Assembly: GCF_001678905.1 (NCBI RefSeq)
Contig: NZ_CP012117.1
Coordinates: forward strand, 186,001-250,000
Length of the DNA stretch: 64,000 nucleotides
Source of the DNA: Dermabacter vaginalis
GTDB lineage: Bacteria > Actinomycetota > Actinomycetes > Actinomycetales > Dermabacteraceae
Direction of reading: 5' to 3'
Positions 35,609 through 48,644 of this stretch are shown here, one piece after another. A program made the translations under genes and the position numbers. A model generated the notes under the pieces. That model saw only the letters and a program-made list of their open reading frames with translations, made no database searches and was not told where the DNA came from. The number at the start of each line of letters is the position of its first letter. The first letter of the stretch is position 1.

Positions 35609-36657
35609 CCCTGACAATCCCGCTCAGCGAGGCGCAGTTTCCGCAGAGTCCGCACACCCTCTGCGCGAACGAGTCGTTCACCGTAGAAGCATTCCGCTAC
35701 CCGAACGGCGTCGCCTCCATCACCCTTCGAAACTCGCGAGGCTCGCTGGAGATCCTGCCGTTCATGGGCCAGATCATCTGGGGAGCCGAGTTCGACGGCA
35801 TCGACCTCACGATGACCAACATGTTCGAGCAGCCCATGCCGGCACGCGAGATCGTGGACACCTACGGGTGCTTCGCTTTCCACTCCGGCCTGCTCGCTAA
35901 CGGGTGCCCGAGCCCCGAGGACGACCACCCGCTGCACGGAGAATTCCCGTGCCTGCCGATGGCGAGTGCCGGCCTGGACATTGACGACGACGCTCTCTCG
36001 CTCGTCTCCGTCGGCGAATACGTCAAGGGATTTGGGTATCACTACCGGGCGGAGCCCCGCGTGACACTGCGAAAGGACAGCGCGATCTTCGACATCGGCA
36101 TGGCCGTCACGAACCTGTCCGCGTACCAACCGATGCCTCTTCAGTACATGTGCCACATGAACTACGCCTTCGTGCCGGAGGGGCAGATGTCGCAAAACCT
36201 CCCCGAGGGCGCCTTCAAGCTGAGGTCCACGGTTCCCGCACACGTGACACCGACCCCGGCATGGGAGGCCATTAACGCCAGCATCACGCGAGGCGAAGTC
36301 GACGCAGACTCCTTGCACGGCGCCGAAGCCTTCGATCCAGAGATCGTGTATTTCGCTGACGACCTCGCGCAGTACGGAGAACGCGTGCACTGCGAACTGG
36401 CGTTGCCCTCCGGCCCCCGGTTCGCGACGGAATTTTCGAGCGAGGAGTTTTCCACGGCCACGCGGTGGATCCTCCATAATCCTGATCAGAAAGTCGCCGC
36501 CTTCGTGCTCCCCGGCACGTCACGGCCGGAAGGCTTTATGGCGGCAAAGGCCCAGGGGACGCTCATCCAACTGGAAGCCGGACAAACGCGCGAATTCTGC
36601 GTGAGGACCGGGCTACTTGCCGAGAACGAAACACTTGACGAAGGAGAACTGTCGTGA
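35605..36657 (+). CDS. deoM: DUF4432/aldose-1-epimerase-like mutarotase, probable deoxyribose mutarotase
   Basis: 350 residues, galactose mutarotase-like beta-sandwich (ASITLRNSRGSLEILPFMGQIIWGAEFDG; PLQYMCHMNYAFVPEG with the conserved His region; HGEFPCLPM). Members next to deo genes interconvert anomers of deoxyribose before phosphorylation. It overlaps the permease by 4 bp and the kinase by 4 bp, so the unit is translated as a coupled block. The assignment of substrate rests on context. Confidence 0.8.
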   Translation: MTLTIPLSEAQFPQSPHTLCANESFTVEAFRYPNGVASITLRNSRGSLEILPFMGQIIWGAEFDGIDLTMTNMFEQPMPAREIVDTYGCFAFHSGLLANGCPSPEDDHPLHGEFPCLPMASAGLDIDDDALSLVSVGEYVKGFGYHYRAEPRVTLRKDSAIFDIGMAVTNLSAYQPMPLQYMCHMNYAFVPEGQMSQNLPEGAFKLRSTVPAHVTPTPAWEAINASITRGEVDADSLHGAEAFDPEIVYFADDLAQYGERVHCELALPSGPRFATEFSSEEFSTATRWILHNPDQKVAAFVLPGTSRPEGFMAAKAQGTLIQLEAGQTREFCVRTGLLAENETLDEGELS

Positions 36658-37607
36658 GCATCGCTGTCGTGGGGTCGAACATGGTTGACCTCATTTCGTA
36701 CATCGACCGCATGCCTGCCGAGGGCGAAACCGTCGAAGCCCCGAACTTCACAATGGGGTGCGGCGGTAAAGGTGCCAATCAAGCCGTTGCGTGCTCGCGT
36801 CTCGGCTCGAACGTCACCATGGTGACGAGGGTTGGCAACGACATCTTTGCCGAGAACACGATCCGGAATTTCCAGGACAACGGCATCGACACCACCCACG
36901 TGCTCACGACCGAGGCGACGAGTGGCGTGGCCCCAATCTTCGTTGATCCTGATTCGAAAAACTCGATCATCATCGTCAAAGGGGCGAACGCGCACCTGAC
37001 CCCGCAAGACGTGGAGAATGCACGCGAGGACATTGCGAAGTGCAGCCTCATCATGCTTCAACTCGAGATCGAGCTGGAGACCGTGTACTCCACGATTGAG
37101 CTCGGTAACGAACTCGGAATCCCCGTTCTCGTCAACCCCGCACCGGCATCTCCCGAGCTGCGCCTCGACAAGATCCGCGGGGCCGAGTTCGTCGTGCCGA
37201 ACGAAACGGAGCTTTCGCTTCTGTCAGGTATGCCCGTCGACGACATGGACGATGTGTTGAAGGCTGCTCAGGTGCTCCTCAACGTCGGTATTCGCAACGT
37301 GATCGTGACCCTCGGCCGAAAGGGTGCCGTGTGGGTCCACGAGGGTGGCTCGACGTACGTCGATGGACGTGCGGTTGATGCGGTCGACACCACGGGTGCG
37401 GGTGATGCATTCATCGGGTGCTTCTCCCACTACTGGGTTGAAACCGGAGACATCGAATATGCCATGCGCATGGCGCGCCTGTATGCCTCCGACTCCGTGA
37501 CGCGGCACGGCACTCAGACGTCCTACGCCACGGGGGAGGACTTCCGTGGCCGTCTGGCAGGTGACATCGCCGAGGTGAACCTTCCGGGCGCGGCCGACGA
37601 GAAGTAG
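36654..37607 (+). CDS. deoK: PfkB-family sugar kinase, probable deoxyribokinase
   Basis: 317 residues. PfkB signatures: the N-terminal GGKGANQAVACSRLG and the ATP-binding/catalytic DTTGAGDAFIGCF with the base Asp. The family phosphorylates ribose-like sugars at O5. With DeoC in the same operon, 2-deoxyribose is the likely substrate, ribose the alternative. GTG 36654 overlaps the preceding stop (GTGA). A strong terminator follows at 37641. Confidence 0.88.
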   Translation: MSIAVVGSNMVDLISYIDRMPAEGETVEAPNFTMGCGGKGANQAVACSRLGSNVTMVTRVGNDIFAENTIRNFQDNGIDTTHVLTTEATSGVAPIFVDPDSKNSIIIVKGANAHLTPQDVENAREDIAKCSLIMLQLEIELETVYSTIELGNELGIPVLVNPAPASPELRLDKIRGAEFVVPNETELSLLSGMPVDDMDDVLKAAQVLLNVGIRNVIVTLGRKGAVWVHEGGSTYVDGRAVDAVDTTGAGDAFIGCFSHYWVETGDIEYAMRMARLYASDSVTRHGTQTSYATGEDFRGRLAGDIAEVNLPGAADEK

Positions 37608-37640
37608 GCGTAGCGACGAAGATCCCCTTCGTAAACCCGC

Positions 37641-37678
37641 GGGGACTACGGGCGGTCGGCTCGTAGTCCCCGTCTTTT
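37641..37678 (+). terminator. Terminator of the deo operon
   Basis: GGGGACTACG (37641-37650) pairs with CGTAGTCCCC (37662-37671), 11-nt loop, then GTCTTTT. It lies 34 bp after deoK and isolates the rRNA operon from it. Confidence 0.9.
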
Positions 37679-37921
37679 ATGTGACCTAAGGCCCTAAAAC
37701 CGAGTCAAATGAGCGGCTTTTTGGGTTGTTTTATGGTGTGGGCCACGAGTTGGGGTGTGTGGTTTGCGCAGGGGGGGGTGTGGGGCGTAGTATTTTTCCT
37801 CGTTGCCCCGGAAGGGATGCGGCGGATGCGGACCGGTTGAGACTGGTTTGCATGTGGCGCATTTTGGCTTGGTGGGCTGGGTTTTCACTCTTGTTGGTGT
37901 TGCGGATCACGTGGCATGGAT

Positions 37922-37950
37922 TTGACGGGGTGGGCCTGGTTCGGTAAGTT
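37922..37950 (+). promoter_or_regulatory. rRNA operon promoter
   Basis: TTGACG (37922-37927), a 17-bp spacer, TAAGTT (37945-37950), followed at +7 or so by a purine. It stands about 190 bp before 16S, a usual distance. The rest of 37680-38146 is leader DNA of lower GC without a credible gene. Confidence 0.65.
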
Positions 37951-38007
37951 GTAGGGGTTGCTCCAAAACGAAGTGCTCTGGTGGGTGCGGGTGTTTGGGT
38001 GCGCATG

Positions 38008-38034
38008 TTGTTTGATATCTCAATAGTGTGTCTG
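38008..38034 (+). promoter_or_regulatory. rRNA leader antitermination-like element
   Basis: TTGTTTGATATCTCAATAGTG in the leader resembles TTGTTTGTCAACTGCATAGT at 39943 in the 16S-23S spacer. Such paired boxes in actinobacterial rrn operons are proposed NUS/boxA sites. Inferred from position and similarity. Confidence 0.5.
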
Positions 38035-38146
38035 TTTATTGATGCCAATTTTTTTTGGCAGGAACATTGAATTTCTTGTTCAATTTCTGGATGGTCAGCG
38101 TAATGTTGATTGTTTTGTTTCTGCTGGGTTTAGATTTTTCTGTTTT

Positions 38147-39670
<1,524 letters not shown>

Positions 39671-39942
39671 AGTTTACTTTTGCCCTGCACTGCCACGTTT
39701 GTGGTGGTGTGCGTGTTCTGTGCCGAGTGTGTGCAGCGCGTATGGGCTGGGTGGAACATCAATAAAAGACGTGTTGCTTTGTGCTGGTGCTGAGTACGCC
39801 CCTCGTGTTTGTGGGGTTGGAATGGTGCTGGTTTCGAGGTGGCGTGTTGTGGGCACACTATTGGGGTGTGAGACTGCATGTGCGGTCTTTCCCCCCCTGG
39901 GGCTGCTGGCTTTGTGGTTGGTGGTTTTCGGGTGTGGGGGTG

Positions 39943-39968
39943 TTGTTTGTCAACTGCATAGTGGACGC
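39943..39968 (+). promoter_or_regulatory. Spacer antitermination/processing box
   Basis: TTGTTTGTCAACTGCATAGT in the 374-bp 16S-23S spacer (39667-40040). It shares its pattern with the leader element at 38008. No tRNA gene is in the spacer, and the open frames there are not convincing. Confidence 0.5.
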
Positions 39969-40040
39969 GAGCATCTTGTAAGCAATTTTTTGTTACAGAT
40001 AGTTCAATGATTTTTGGTCTATGTGTTCATTTTCGAGTGT

Positions 40041-43103
<3,063 letters not shown>

Positions 43104-43213
43104 ACTCTTCATGGTTGTTTGTTTGTGTGTTCGCGTTCACTGTGTGGTTGACATTCCACACCCCCTTTTTTTTCCTGGCCCCGTTTGTTTGGGTTTGGGG
43201 GGGTTGGTTGGTT

Positions 43214-43333
43214 GTTTCGGTGGTCATTGCGTTGGGGAAACGCCCGGTTCCATTCCGAACCCGGAAGCTAAGCTCAACTGCGCCGATGGTACTGCACTCG
43301 GGAGGGTGTGGGAGAGTAGGACACCGCCGAACT
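43214..43333 (+). rRNA. 5S ribosomal RNA
   Basis: About 120 nt: GTTTCGGTGGTCATTGCGTT at the 5' end, CCATTCCGAACCCGGAAGCT in the middle and CCGCCGAAC at the 3' end pairing with the start. The 23S-5S spacer is 110 bp, without a tRNA. Confidence 0.96.
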
Positions 43334-43347
43334 ACTCGTTGTGGGTT

Positions 43348-43374
43348 GAGCCCCGGCCGTCACGGCCGGGGCTC
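43348..43374 (+). terminator. Terminator of the rRNA operon
   Basis: A 12-bp perfect GC-rich stem, GAGCCCCGGCCG with CGGCCGGGGCTC, loop TCA, 15 bp after 5S. A second T-rich stretch (CCTTCTTTTTGTC) follows near 43420. Confidence 0.85.
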
Positions 43375-43540
43375 CCCGCATTTAAAGTCACGAGAACCCC
43401 CGACCTTAGGCGTGGGGCCTTCTTTTTGTCTAGCTGCCGACGTTCGCGTCACCCTCATGTTTCCAACGACGTTGTCTACCTGAGGGAGAGCCGGCCAGCT
43501 GATCGCATGAGCTCTTGCGGTCGTGGGACCCGATCGGCCG

Positions 43541-43747
43541 TTAGTGCATCGAGGAGAGAAGCTGATCGCCCCACCTTGCAACCGACGCGAGATCTTCCGT
43601 CCCTGAGACGATAATGAGCACTCCCGCGCACGAAGACACCGCCAGCAGCGGCGAGCACGAGGAGGGTTTCACGCCAAGCCCCAGAGCTACCCAAAGCGCA
43701 GTTTCGGGAGCTTGGCGTTTGACCCGCCCTGAATAGTCATCGTCGTT
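43541..43747 (-). pseudogene. Remnant of an eighth member of the Cys-pair membrane protein family
   Basis: One frame reads NDDYSGRVKRQAPETALWVA, continues LGLGV into a damaged membrane segment, then CAGVLIIVSG and TEDLASVARWGDQLLSSMH with a TAA at 43541-43543. ALWVALGLGV matches the start of the membrane helix of the neighbours. SVARWGDQLLSSM matches their C-terminal block (AAWGDQLLSQM). The missing part of the helix (LLVLAAAGGVFV) is present in the +1 frame, so a frameshift lies near 43665, and the whole stalk and the first domain half are deleted. No start codon is in frame (TAG at 43748-43750). Confidence 0.7.
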
Positions 43748-43787
43748 CTATTTCGCTATGCACGACCTAGGTGATGAGATGAGCGCC

Positions 43788-44714
43788 TTACCCCATCTTC
43801 GAAATGAATTCGTCGCCCCAGGCGGTAACGTCTTCTGCGCTCAGTGTCCCGGTGTTCGCGCCGATGATGTAAACGAGTGCGCCGGAAGAATTCTGTTTGA
43901 AGCACGTTTGGGTGTTGTCGGAGACGGATTGGCACGTCCAGCTGCCTACGGTCTTCTTTTCCCCACTTCCGTACTTTGTCAACATTTCCTGGGTTTCCTT
44001 ATCGCTGATGATCGAAGCGGTGTAAACGAGGGTCATACCCTGGGCGACGTAGGTTCCGCCAGCGTCACCGATTCCGGTATCGCCGAACGAAGGATCGAGA
44101 GTTGTCGAGCCAACCTGTTGAGGAAGGTTCCCCGACGCTGCTTTGCCTCCACCGCCGGGCTGCGGAGCGTCTCCACCGCCTTGTCCCGGCTGGGGGTTAT
44201 CCCCGCCGCCTCCGGGCTGTGGAGCGTTTCCACCACCAAGTCCCGGCTGGGGGTTATCCTCGCCGTCCCCGGGTTGCGGGTTGTTGCCCCCTGCGCCAGG
44301 CTGAGGGATGTTCTTTCCGCCGGGCGCGGGATTCGGAGCAGGGTCCTCACCCCCGTTGCCATTCTTATTGCCCTTGTCGCCCTTGCCACCGCCGGAGCTT
44401 TTGAGGTCCTTTTCCGCGGAGCTCACTTCTGAGGCGGGAACCTCTTTTTTGTCGTTGCCGTTTAGGAGCGTGTATGCGAGGACGCCTCCACCGACCAGGA
44501 GAGCGAGCAGGAGGAGAACACCGCAGCCGATTCCAACCCACAGTCCAGTCTTGCTCTTCTTCTGTGGAGGCATACCGCCACCGGGGTATGTCGCGGGCTG
44601 GTTGTATTGCCCCTGGAGGTTGCCCTGATCGTATGCAGGCGGCTGGTTGTAGCCCTGGTTGCCGTTCCGATTTGCACTCGAAGCGGCACCTGGCTGCCAT
44701 TCGTTGTTGCTCAT
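43788..44714 (-). CDS. Array protein A: single-pass membrane protein with Cys-pair/WGD domain
   Basis: 308 residues; no known function. Layout: Asn/Gln/Pro-rich cytoplasmic tail (1-50) ending in MPPQKKSKTGLW, a membrane helix (VGIGCGVLLLLALLVGGGVLAYTLL), a charged patch, a stalk with repeated NPQPG/APQPG and GGGG units, then an outer domain of about 110 residues. That domain has GSWTCQSVSDNTQTC (two Cys nine residues apart) and ends TAWGDEFISKMG. Lys-rich just before the helix puts the N-terminus inside. The Cys pair could form a disulfide outside the cell. It has its own upstream element at 44803-44827. Last complete gene of the array. Confidence 0.85.
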   Translation of the reverse strand: MSNNEWQPGAASSANRNGNQGYNQPPAYDQGNLQGQYNQPATYPGGGMPPQKKSKTGLWVGIGCGVLLLLALLVGGGVLAYTLLNGNDKKEVPASEVSSAEKDLKSSGGGKGDKGNKNGNGGEDPAPNPAPGGKNIPQPGAGGNNPQPGDGEDNPQPGLGGGNAPQPGGGGDNPQPGQGGGDAPQPGGGGKAASGNLPQQVGSTTLDPSFGDTGIGDAGGTYVAQGMTLVYTASIISDKETQEMLTKYGSGEKKTVGSWTCQSVSDNTQTCFKQNSSGALVYIIGANTGTLSAEDVTAWGDEFISKMG

Positions 44715-44802
44715 GTATGTTCTTTCTACTGTGCTGGGTCGCGAAGGTGCGAGGTGCGGATGGGACGTGTCGCTGGCGCAAATATAGGCGCAGCTGTCGG
44801 TG

Positions 44803-44827
44803 AGTATTACACATCACAGCGAAGGAA
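44803..44827 (-). promoter_or_regulatory. Conserved 25-bp element upstream of array gene A
   Basis: AGTATTACACATCACA-G-CGAAGGAA (plus-strand reading) is identical but for one base to 50195-50219. It lies 88 bp before the ATG of gene A. Read on the minus strand it includes TGTGTAATACT, a possible -10 region. Also between A and B is a 9-bp inverted repeat AAGCCTAGG/CCTAGGCTT (44826 and 44909). Confidence 0.6.
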
Positions 44828-44962
44828 GCCTAGGGGTGGCCGCGTCGAGTTTGCGCTGGGAGAACGAGGAACCGAACGGCGAGGTCGAGTGGACTCCCGT
44901 CAGCCTTGCCTAGGCTTCGCATATAACGCGATGCGTGTTGACGTGGTGGTCGATGTTGTGCG

Positions 44963-44974
44963 GCAACCGTCGGA
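44963..44974 (+). repeat. Dispersed 12-mer, GCAACCGTCGGA
   Basis: Exact copy one base outside the stop codon of array gene B, in the 261-bp gap between B and A. Confidence 0.7.
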
Positions 44975-44975
44975 A

Positions 44976-45587
44976 CTAGTCTTTGTTTTTAGTGCCTTTC
45001 AGCATCTCGGCTACGAATGCATCGCACCACCTCGACGATTCGATCGACGCAATGCTCGTGGAGTGCACAACGATGAGCCCTATCCCTTCGACCGTTCCTA
45101 CGCACCCACTGCCAGTAGCGTCTACGCCACATTCAAGACGCCCAAGTTTGTGGCGGTCCTCGAGCGAATCGAGAAGCGCCTGACCCGAGCCGTCGTCCTC
45201 GTTTTTGACACCGACGTTGTACCTAGTTCCGTTCGGGTGTTCGTAGACTGCATCGATGTCGTACCCGTTTTGGCTTTGCCCCGGAGGTACGGAAGTCACG
45301 AGAGTTGTGGACCACACGGCTGCGGGCTCACCTGCCTGCGGCTCAACCTGGGGATGGATCGTGCCGCCGATCGATGTTGCCGGGGCCTCGGCGGCAGGAT
45401 CGCTGCTCTGAGCGTGCACCGGGGTGGCCGTACCCGCGCCCTCGTTCTTGCCTTGGGTGGCAAGAGCCCACACGAGTCCTCCGCTTGCAAGTACGAGGAC
45501 GAGGAGCAATACCGCGAGCGCTAGCGCGAGCCAGAGACTCAGGCGTGAGTGCCTGGGCGATGAGACTTGCCGATAAACGTTGTTCAT
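44976..45587 (-). CDS. Array protein B: divergent member of the Cys-pair family
   Basis: 203 residues. N-terminal tail short (1-17), then a membrane helix (LSLWLALALAVLLLVLVLASGGLVWAL), a short stalk and an outer domain. The domain keeps GRLECGVDATGSGC, with Cys eight residues apart, but Trp of the G-x-W-x-C motif is Leu. The C-terminal block is SRWCDAFVAEML, where the Gly of WGD is Cys. It has no Pro repeats. The ATG overlaps the stop of gene C by 4 bp, so it is translated with C. The third Cys sets it apart from the others. Confidence 0.8.
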   Translation of the reverse strand: MNNVYRQVSSPRHSRLSLWLALALAVLLLVLVLASGGLVWALATQGKNEGAGTATPVHAQSSDPAAEAPATSIGGTIHPQVEPQAGEPAAVWSTTLVTSVPPGQSQNGYDIDAVYEHPNGTRYNVGVKNEDDGSGQALLDSLEDRHKLGRLECGVDATGSGCVGTVEGIGLIVVHSTSIASIESSRWCDAFVAEMLKGTKNKD

Positions 45588-46351
45588 TCGATGGGCTTCT
45601 GCGATTCTTCCGCGAGTTGATCGCCGAACTGTGCAATCTCGTTGAGGTCCTTTACTCCGGAAGCCATGATAAGCACGATTGCGCCTTCGGGACCTTGCGC
45701 GTAGCAGTCGCCACCGCTGTCAGCGAAGGCATCTTCTTGGCATTTCCAGTTCCCGATTTGCGTGCCGGTCGCGTCGATGTCTTGGACCCAAATTTTGCCG
45801 TTTTCAGGATCGTTGAATACTTGGACCCAGAAAGATGCGGTGCTGTTCGGCGAGGAGTAAGCCTTTTCCGTGTCCCCGAAATTGAACGGCGGCAGGGTGG
45901 AATCGACTTTGAACTCACCTACCTGATCCGGCGGCACATAGCCGCCGCCAGCGTTCGGCCCAGGGGCGGGATCTGGACCACCCGGTTTCGGGTTCGGTCC
46001 CGGGTTCGGCTGTGGTGCCGGATCGGGCCCTGGAGCCGGTGCCGGGTTTGGCCCTGGAGCCGGTGCCGGGTTGGGATTTGGTTGGGATCCGCCGGGGTTC
46101 GGTTGAGGTTTCGGAGCCGGCTCATCCCCACCGTTATCGCTTGCCGGGGGCTTGGGCTTTGGCTGCGGAGCGGGTGCGCTTGTGCTGGTTCCTTCTTTCG
46201 GTTCCGACGCTTTCTTGTCCTTACCGTTCAAGAGCATGAAGGCGAGAATCCCGCCCGCGATGAGAAGAAGAACGAACACGATCCCCATCCCGATCGCGAC
46301 CCACACGAGGGTCTTACTTTTTTGTGGTGCCGCGCTGTTTGGGTACGTCAT
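45584..46351 (-). CDS. Array protein C: Cys-pair membrane protein with long Pro stalk
   Basis: 255 residues. Tail MTYPNSAAPQKSKTLVW, one membrane helix (GMGIVFVLLLIAGGILAFMLL), then about 80 residues of PAP/PNP repeats forming a stiff stalk, and the outer domain with IGNWKCQEDAFADSGGDC (Cys eleven apart) and AQFGDQLAEES (Phe for Trp). Followed directly by gene B (4-bp overlap), and 34 bp after the end of gene D. A one-mismatch dispersed 12-mer sits just after the helix (codons KKASEPK, 46203). Confidence 0.83.
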   Translation of the reverse strand: MTYPNSAAPQKSKTLVWVAIGMGIVFVLLLIAGGILAFMLLNGKDKKASEPKEGTSTSAPAPQPKPKPPASDNGGDEPAPKPQPNPGGSQPNPNPAPAPGPNPAPAPGPDPAPQPNPGPNPKPGGPDPAPGPNAGGGYVPPDQVGEFKVDSTLPPFNFGDTEKAYSSPNSTASFWVQVFNDPENGKIWVQDIDATGTQIGNWKCQEDAFADSGGDCYAQGPEGAIVLIMASGVKDLNEIAQFGDQLAEESQKPIE

Positions 46352-47119
46352 CGTGTTCTCCCTGTGTGATGGCTGTGGCGTGCGACTACTTCATTTGAGA
46401 AAGGAGCTGGTCGCCCCAGGCAGCCACGTTCTCCATCGGAAGGCCGCTTGCGGCCCCGGCACTGATGTACACCAGCTTGCCATTGGGCCCGGTCGCGTAA
46501 CAGCTGCCGCTGATATCGGAGGTTTGGGCGCACTGCCAATTTCCGATGGCTTTCATTTCACCGGTCGAATATTTGGTGAGCATCTCTTGCATGTCGGAGT
46601 CGGTCACGATCGACACGATATACACCGTTTGTTTGTCGGGCGACATGTACGTGGCCTCCTCTTCACCGAGACCCATCTCGGACATCGACGAGTCTGCTGT
46701 CATGTCGCCGACCTTCGGCGGGAGACTTCCCATGCCCGCGCTGCCGCCCCCGTTACCGCCGGGGTCTGGAGCTGGGTTGCCGCCGGGGTCTGGGGCGGGG
46801 ACGCCGCCGGGGTCTGGGGCCGGGACGCCGCCGGGGTCTGGGGCGGGGTTGGCACCGGGGTCCGGTGCAGGGGCCGGTTTGGGGGTGTCGCCGCCTGTGT
46901 CGCTTCCGCCGGCGTTTGGTGCAGGGGCGGGTGCGGCGGCACTCGTGGTGGTGTCATCTTTGGGTTCCGACGCTTCCTTGTCTTTACCGCTCAACAGCAC
47001 AAAGGCGAGCACGCCACCTGCGATGAGGAGCAGAATCAAGAGAGCACCGCACCCGAGTGAACTGCTCCCCATTAGTTGGACTGAGAAATCAGTTACCGAC
47101 TAGTGGGGAGTAGTTTTCT

Positions 47120-47602
47120 TTGAGAGCACGAAGTTCGCTGAGTGAGCATCAGCGCGAGCAGCTGGTTGAACTGTTTGAGCAAGGCATGGGCTCTCAAGCC
47201 GCTGCGAATGCTCTTGGTGTCTCCAAATACGCCGTCCGTAAGTTCTATCGTCGGTTTAAGCTGCATGGCAGGCTATGTCTTGTGGAGAAACCGACTAAGC
47301 AGCAGTATTCGTTCGACATCAAGAAGGAAGTTGCCGAGCGCCACCTTGCTGGTGAGACAGCGATGGATCTTGCGCGCGAATTTGGACTGTCATCAGAGCA
47401 GTTAGTCAGAGCGTGGTCGTGGAAATGGCGCAAAGGTGGCGATGAGGCACTAATGCCGAAGCCGAAGGGCAGGCCCAAAGGCTCGGTCGCGCCGAAGCCG
47501 CTCTCGGAGGAAGAGAAGCTGCGTCGCCAGATCGCACGGTTGGAAGCGGAAAACGCCTATCTAAAAAAATTGCGGGACTTGAGGAATCAGGGACGCGCCT
47601 GA
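47120..47602 (+). CDS. IS element 2 transposase OrfA (helix-turn-helix)
   Basis: 160 residues. Two HTH_28-like helix-turn-helix units (GMGSQAAANALGVSKYAVRKFY and TAMDLAREFGLSSEQLVRAW) and a coiled coil at the end (KLRRQIARLEAENAYLKKL), as in IS150-type OrfA. A seven-A run at 47563-47569 (codons CTA AAA AAA) is placed just before the end, where a -1 shift would join the frame to orfB. Confidence 0.9.
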   Translation: MRARSSLSEHQREQLVELFEQGMGSQAAANALGVSKYAVRKFYRRFKLHGRLCLVEKPTKQQYSFDIKKEVAERHLAGETAMDLAREFGLSSEQLVRAWSWKWRKGGDEALMPKPKGRPKGSVAPKPLSEEEKLRRQIARLEAENAYLKKLRDLRNQGRA

Positions 47603-47652
47603 AAGTCCAGGCGATTGTCATCCTCAAGTCACAGCATCCTCTGCAATACCTT

Positions 47653-48462
47653 TTGGATGCGGCAGATATGCCGAGATCGACGTTCTTCTACCACCAGAAA
47701 CGCCTCAGCGAGCCGGATAAGCACGCTGCGCTCAAAGACGCGATCCGGGAAAGCTTCGAGCGTAACAAGTATCGCTACGGCTACCGGCGAGTGCTACTTG
47801 ACCTGCGCAACCAGGGGTGGGTGGTCAACCACAAGCTCGTCTACAAACTCATGTGCGAGATGGGGCTTCGAGCGAAAGTCCGCCAGCGCAGGCCATATGT
47901 GTCCTACAGCGGGACGAGCAGCCACATTGCCGACAACACGCTTGACCGCAAGTTCACCCCAGATAAGCCCAATACCGTCTTTGCCAGCGACGTCACCGAG
48001 TTCAGGGTCGCAGGCCGCAAGGTCTACCTGTCACCGGTGATGGATCTGTTCGACCGTTCAATCGTTGCCCACACCGTGGCTACATCGCCGTCGACAGCGT
48101 TCACCGCCGATTCGTTAGCTAAGACGATTAACACGTGTGCGCCTGAACCTGGGTGGATGATCCACACCGATCAAGGTTTCCAGTACCAGCATTCGACCTG
48201 GCGCAACCTCATTCATGACAACGGTGGTGTTCAGTCGATGTCGCGTAAAGCCAACTGTTACGACAACGCGGTCATGGAGAATTTCTTCGGGCACTTGAAA
48301 ACCGAGATGTACCACGGAGAAGTCTTCGACACCGTCGCAAAGTTCAACCAGGCGATCGACGAGTACATCCAGTGGTACAACACCGAACGCATCCAACAAC
48401 GACTCAAGGGCCTGACCCCGATGCAATATCGAAATCAGACCCTTGAAGCCCTAACCGCCTAG
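47653..48462 (+). CDS. IS element 2 transposase OrfB (DDE integrase)
   Basis: 269 residues from the first ATG, but the frame is open and sensible from the A7 run (IAGLEESGTRLKVQAIVILK...), so the real product is an OrfAB fusion by -1 frameshift. The rve core shows FASDVTEF (D), IHTDQGFQYQH (D) and NAVMENFFGHLKTEM (E), and the QRLKGLTPMQYR tail. All catalytic residues are intact. It mobilises IS element 2. Confidence 0.93.
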   Translation: MDAADMPRSTFFYHQKRLSEPDKHAALKDAIRESFERNKYRYGYRRVLLDLRNQGWVVNHKLVYKLMCEMGLRAKVRQRRPYVSYSGTSSHIADNTLDRKFTPDKPNTVFASDVTEFRVAGRKVYLSPVMDLFDRSIVAHTVATSPSTAFTADSLAKTINTCAPEPGWMIHTDQGFQYQHSTWRNLIHDNGGVQSMSRKANCYDNAVMENFFGHLKTEMYHGEVFDTVAKFNQAIDEYIQWYNTERIQQRLKGLTPMQYRNQTLEALTA

Positions 48463-48644
48463 AATTAAACCAGTCCAACTTTCGGGGGCCAGTTCAGAGA
48501 CCGATCCACAGGCCCGTTTTGTTTTTCTTCTCGGGAGGCATCCCGTTCGCATACCCCATCGAGGACGCGTCATTGGGTATTTGATACTGGGGTGGCTGCT
48601 GGTATTGAGGTGCCTGGCCCGTGGGATCGGGCGCTTGCTGCCAA

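Larger units (their letters stand above)
47058..48496 (+). mobile_element. IS3-family insertion sequence 2 (1439 bp, IS150-like)
   Basis: It starts TGAACTGCTCCCC and ends GGGGGCCAGTTCA. The 26-bp terminal repeats (47058-47083, 48471-48496) match at 21 positions, with AGTTGGACTG inside both. The target duplication is GAG (47055-47057 and 48497-48499). Two transposase frames in -1 relation with an A7 slippery run. It splits array gene D. Distinct from IS element 1 in ends and proteins. Confidence 0.93.

Noticed and set aside
39699-40010. Open frames in the 16S-23S spacer and inside rRNA genes
   Set aside because: They lie in rRNA precursor DNA and have no ribosome site or plausible product.
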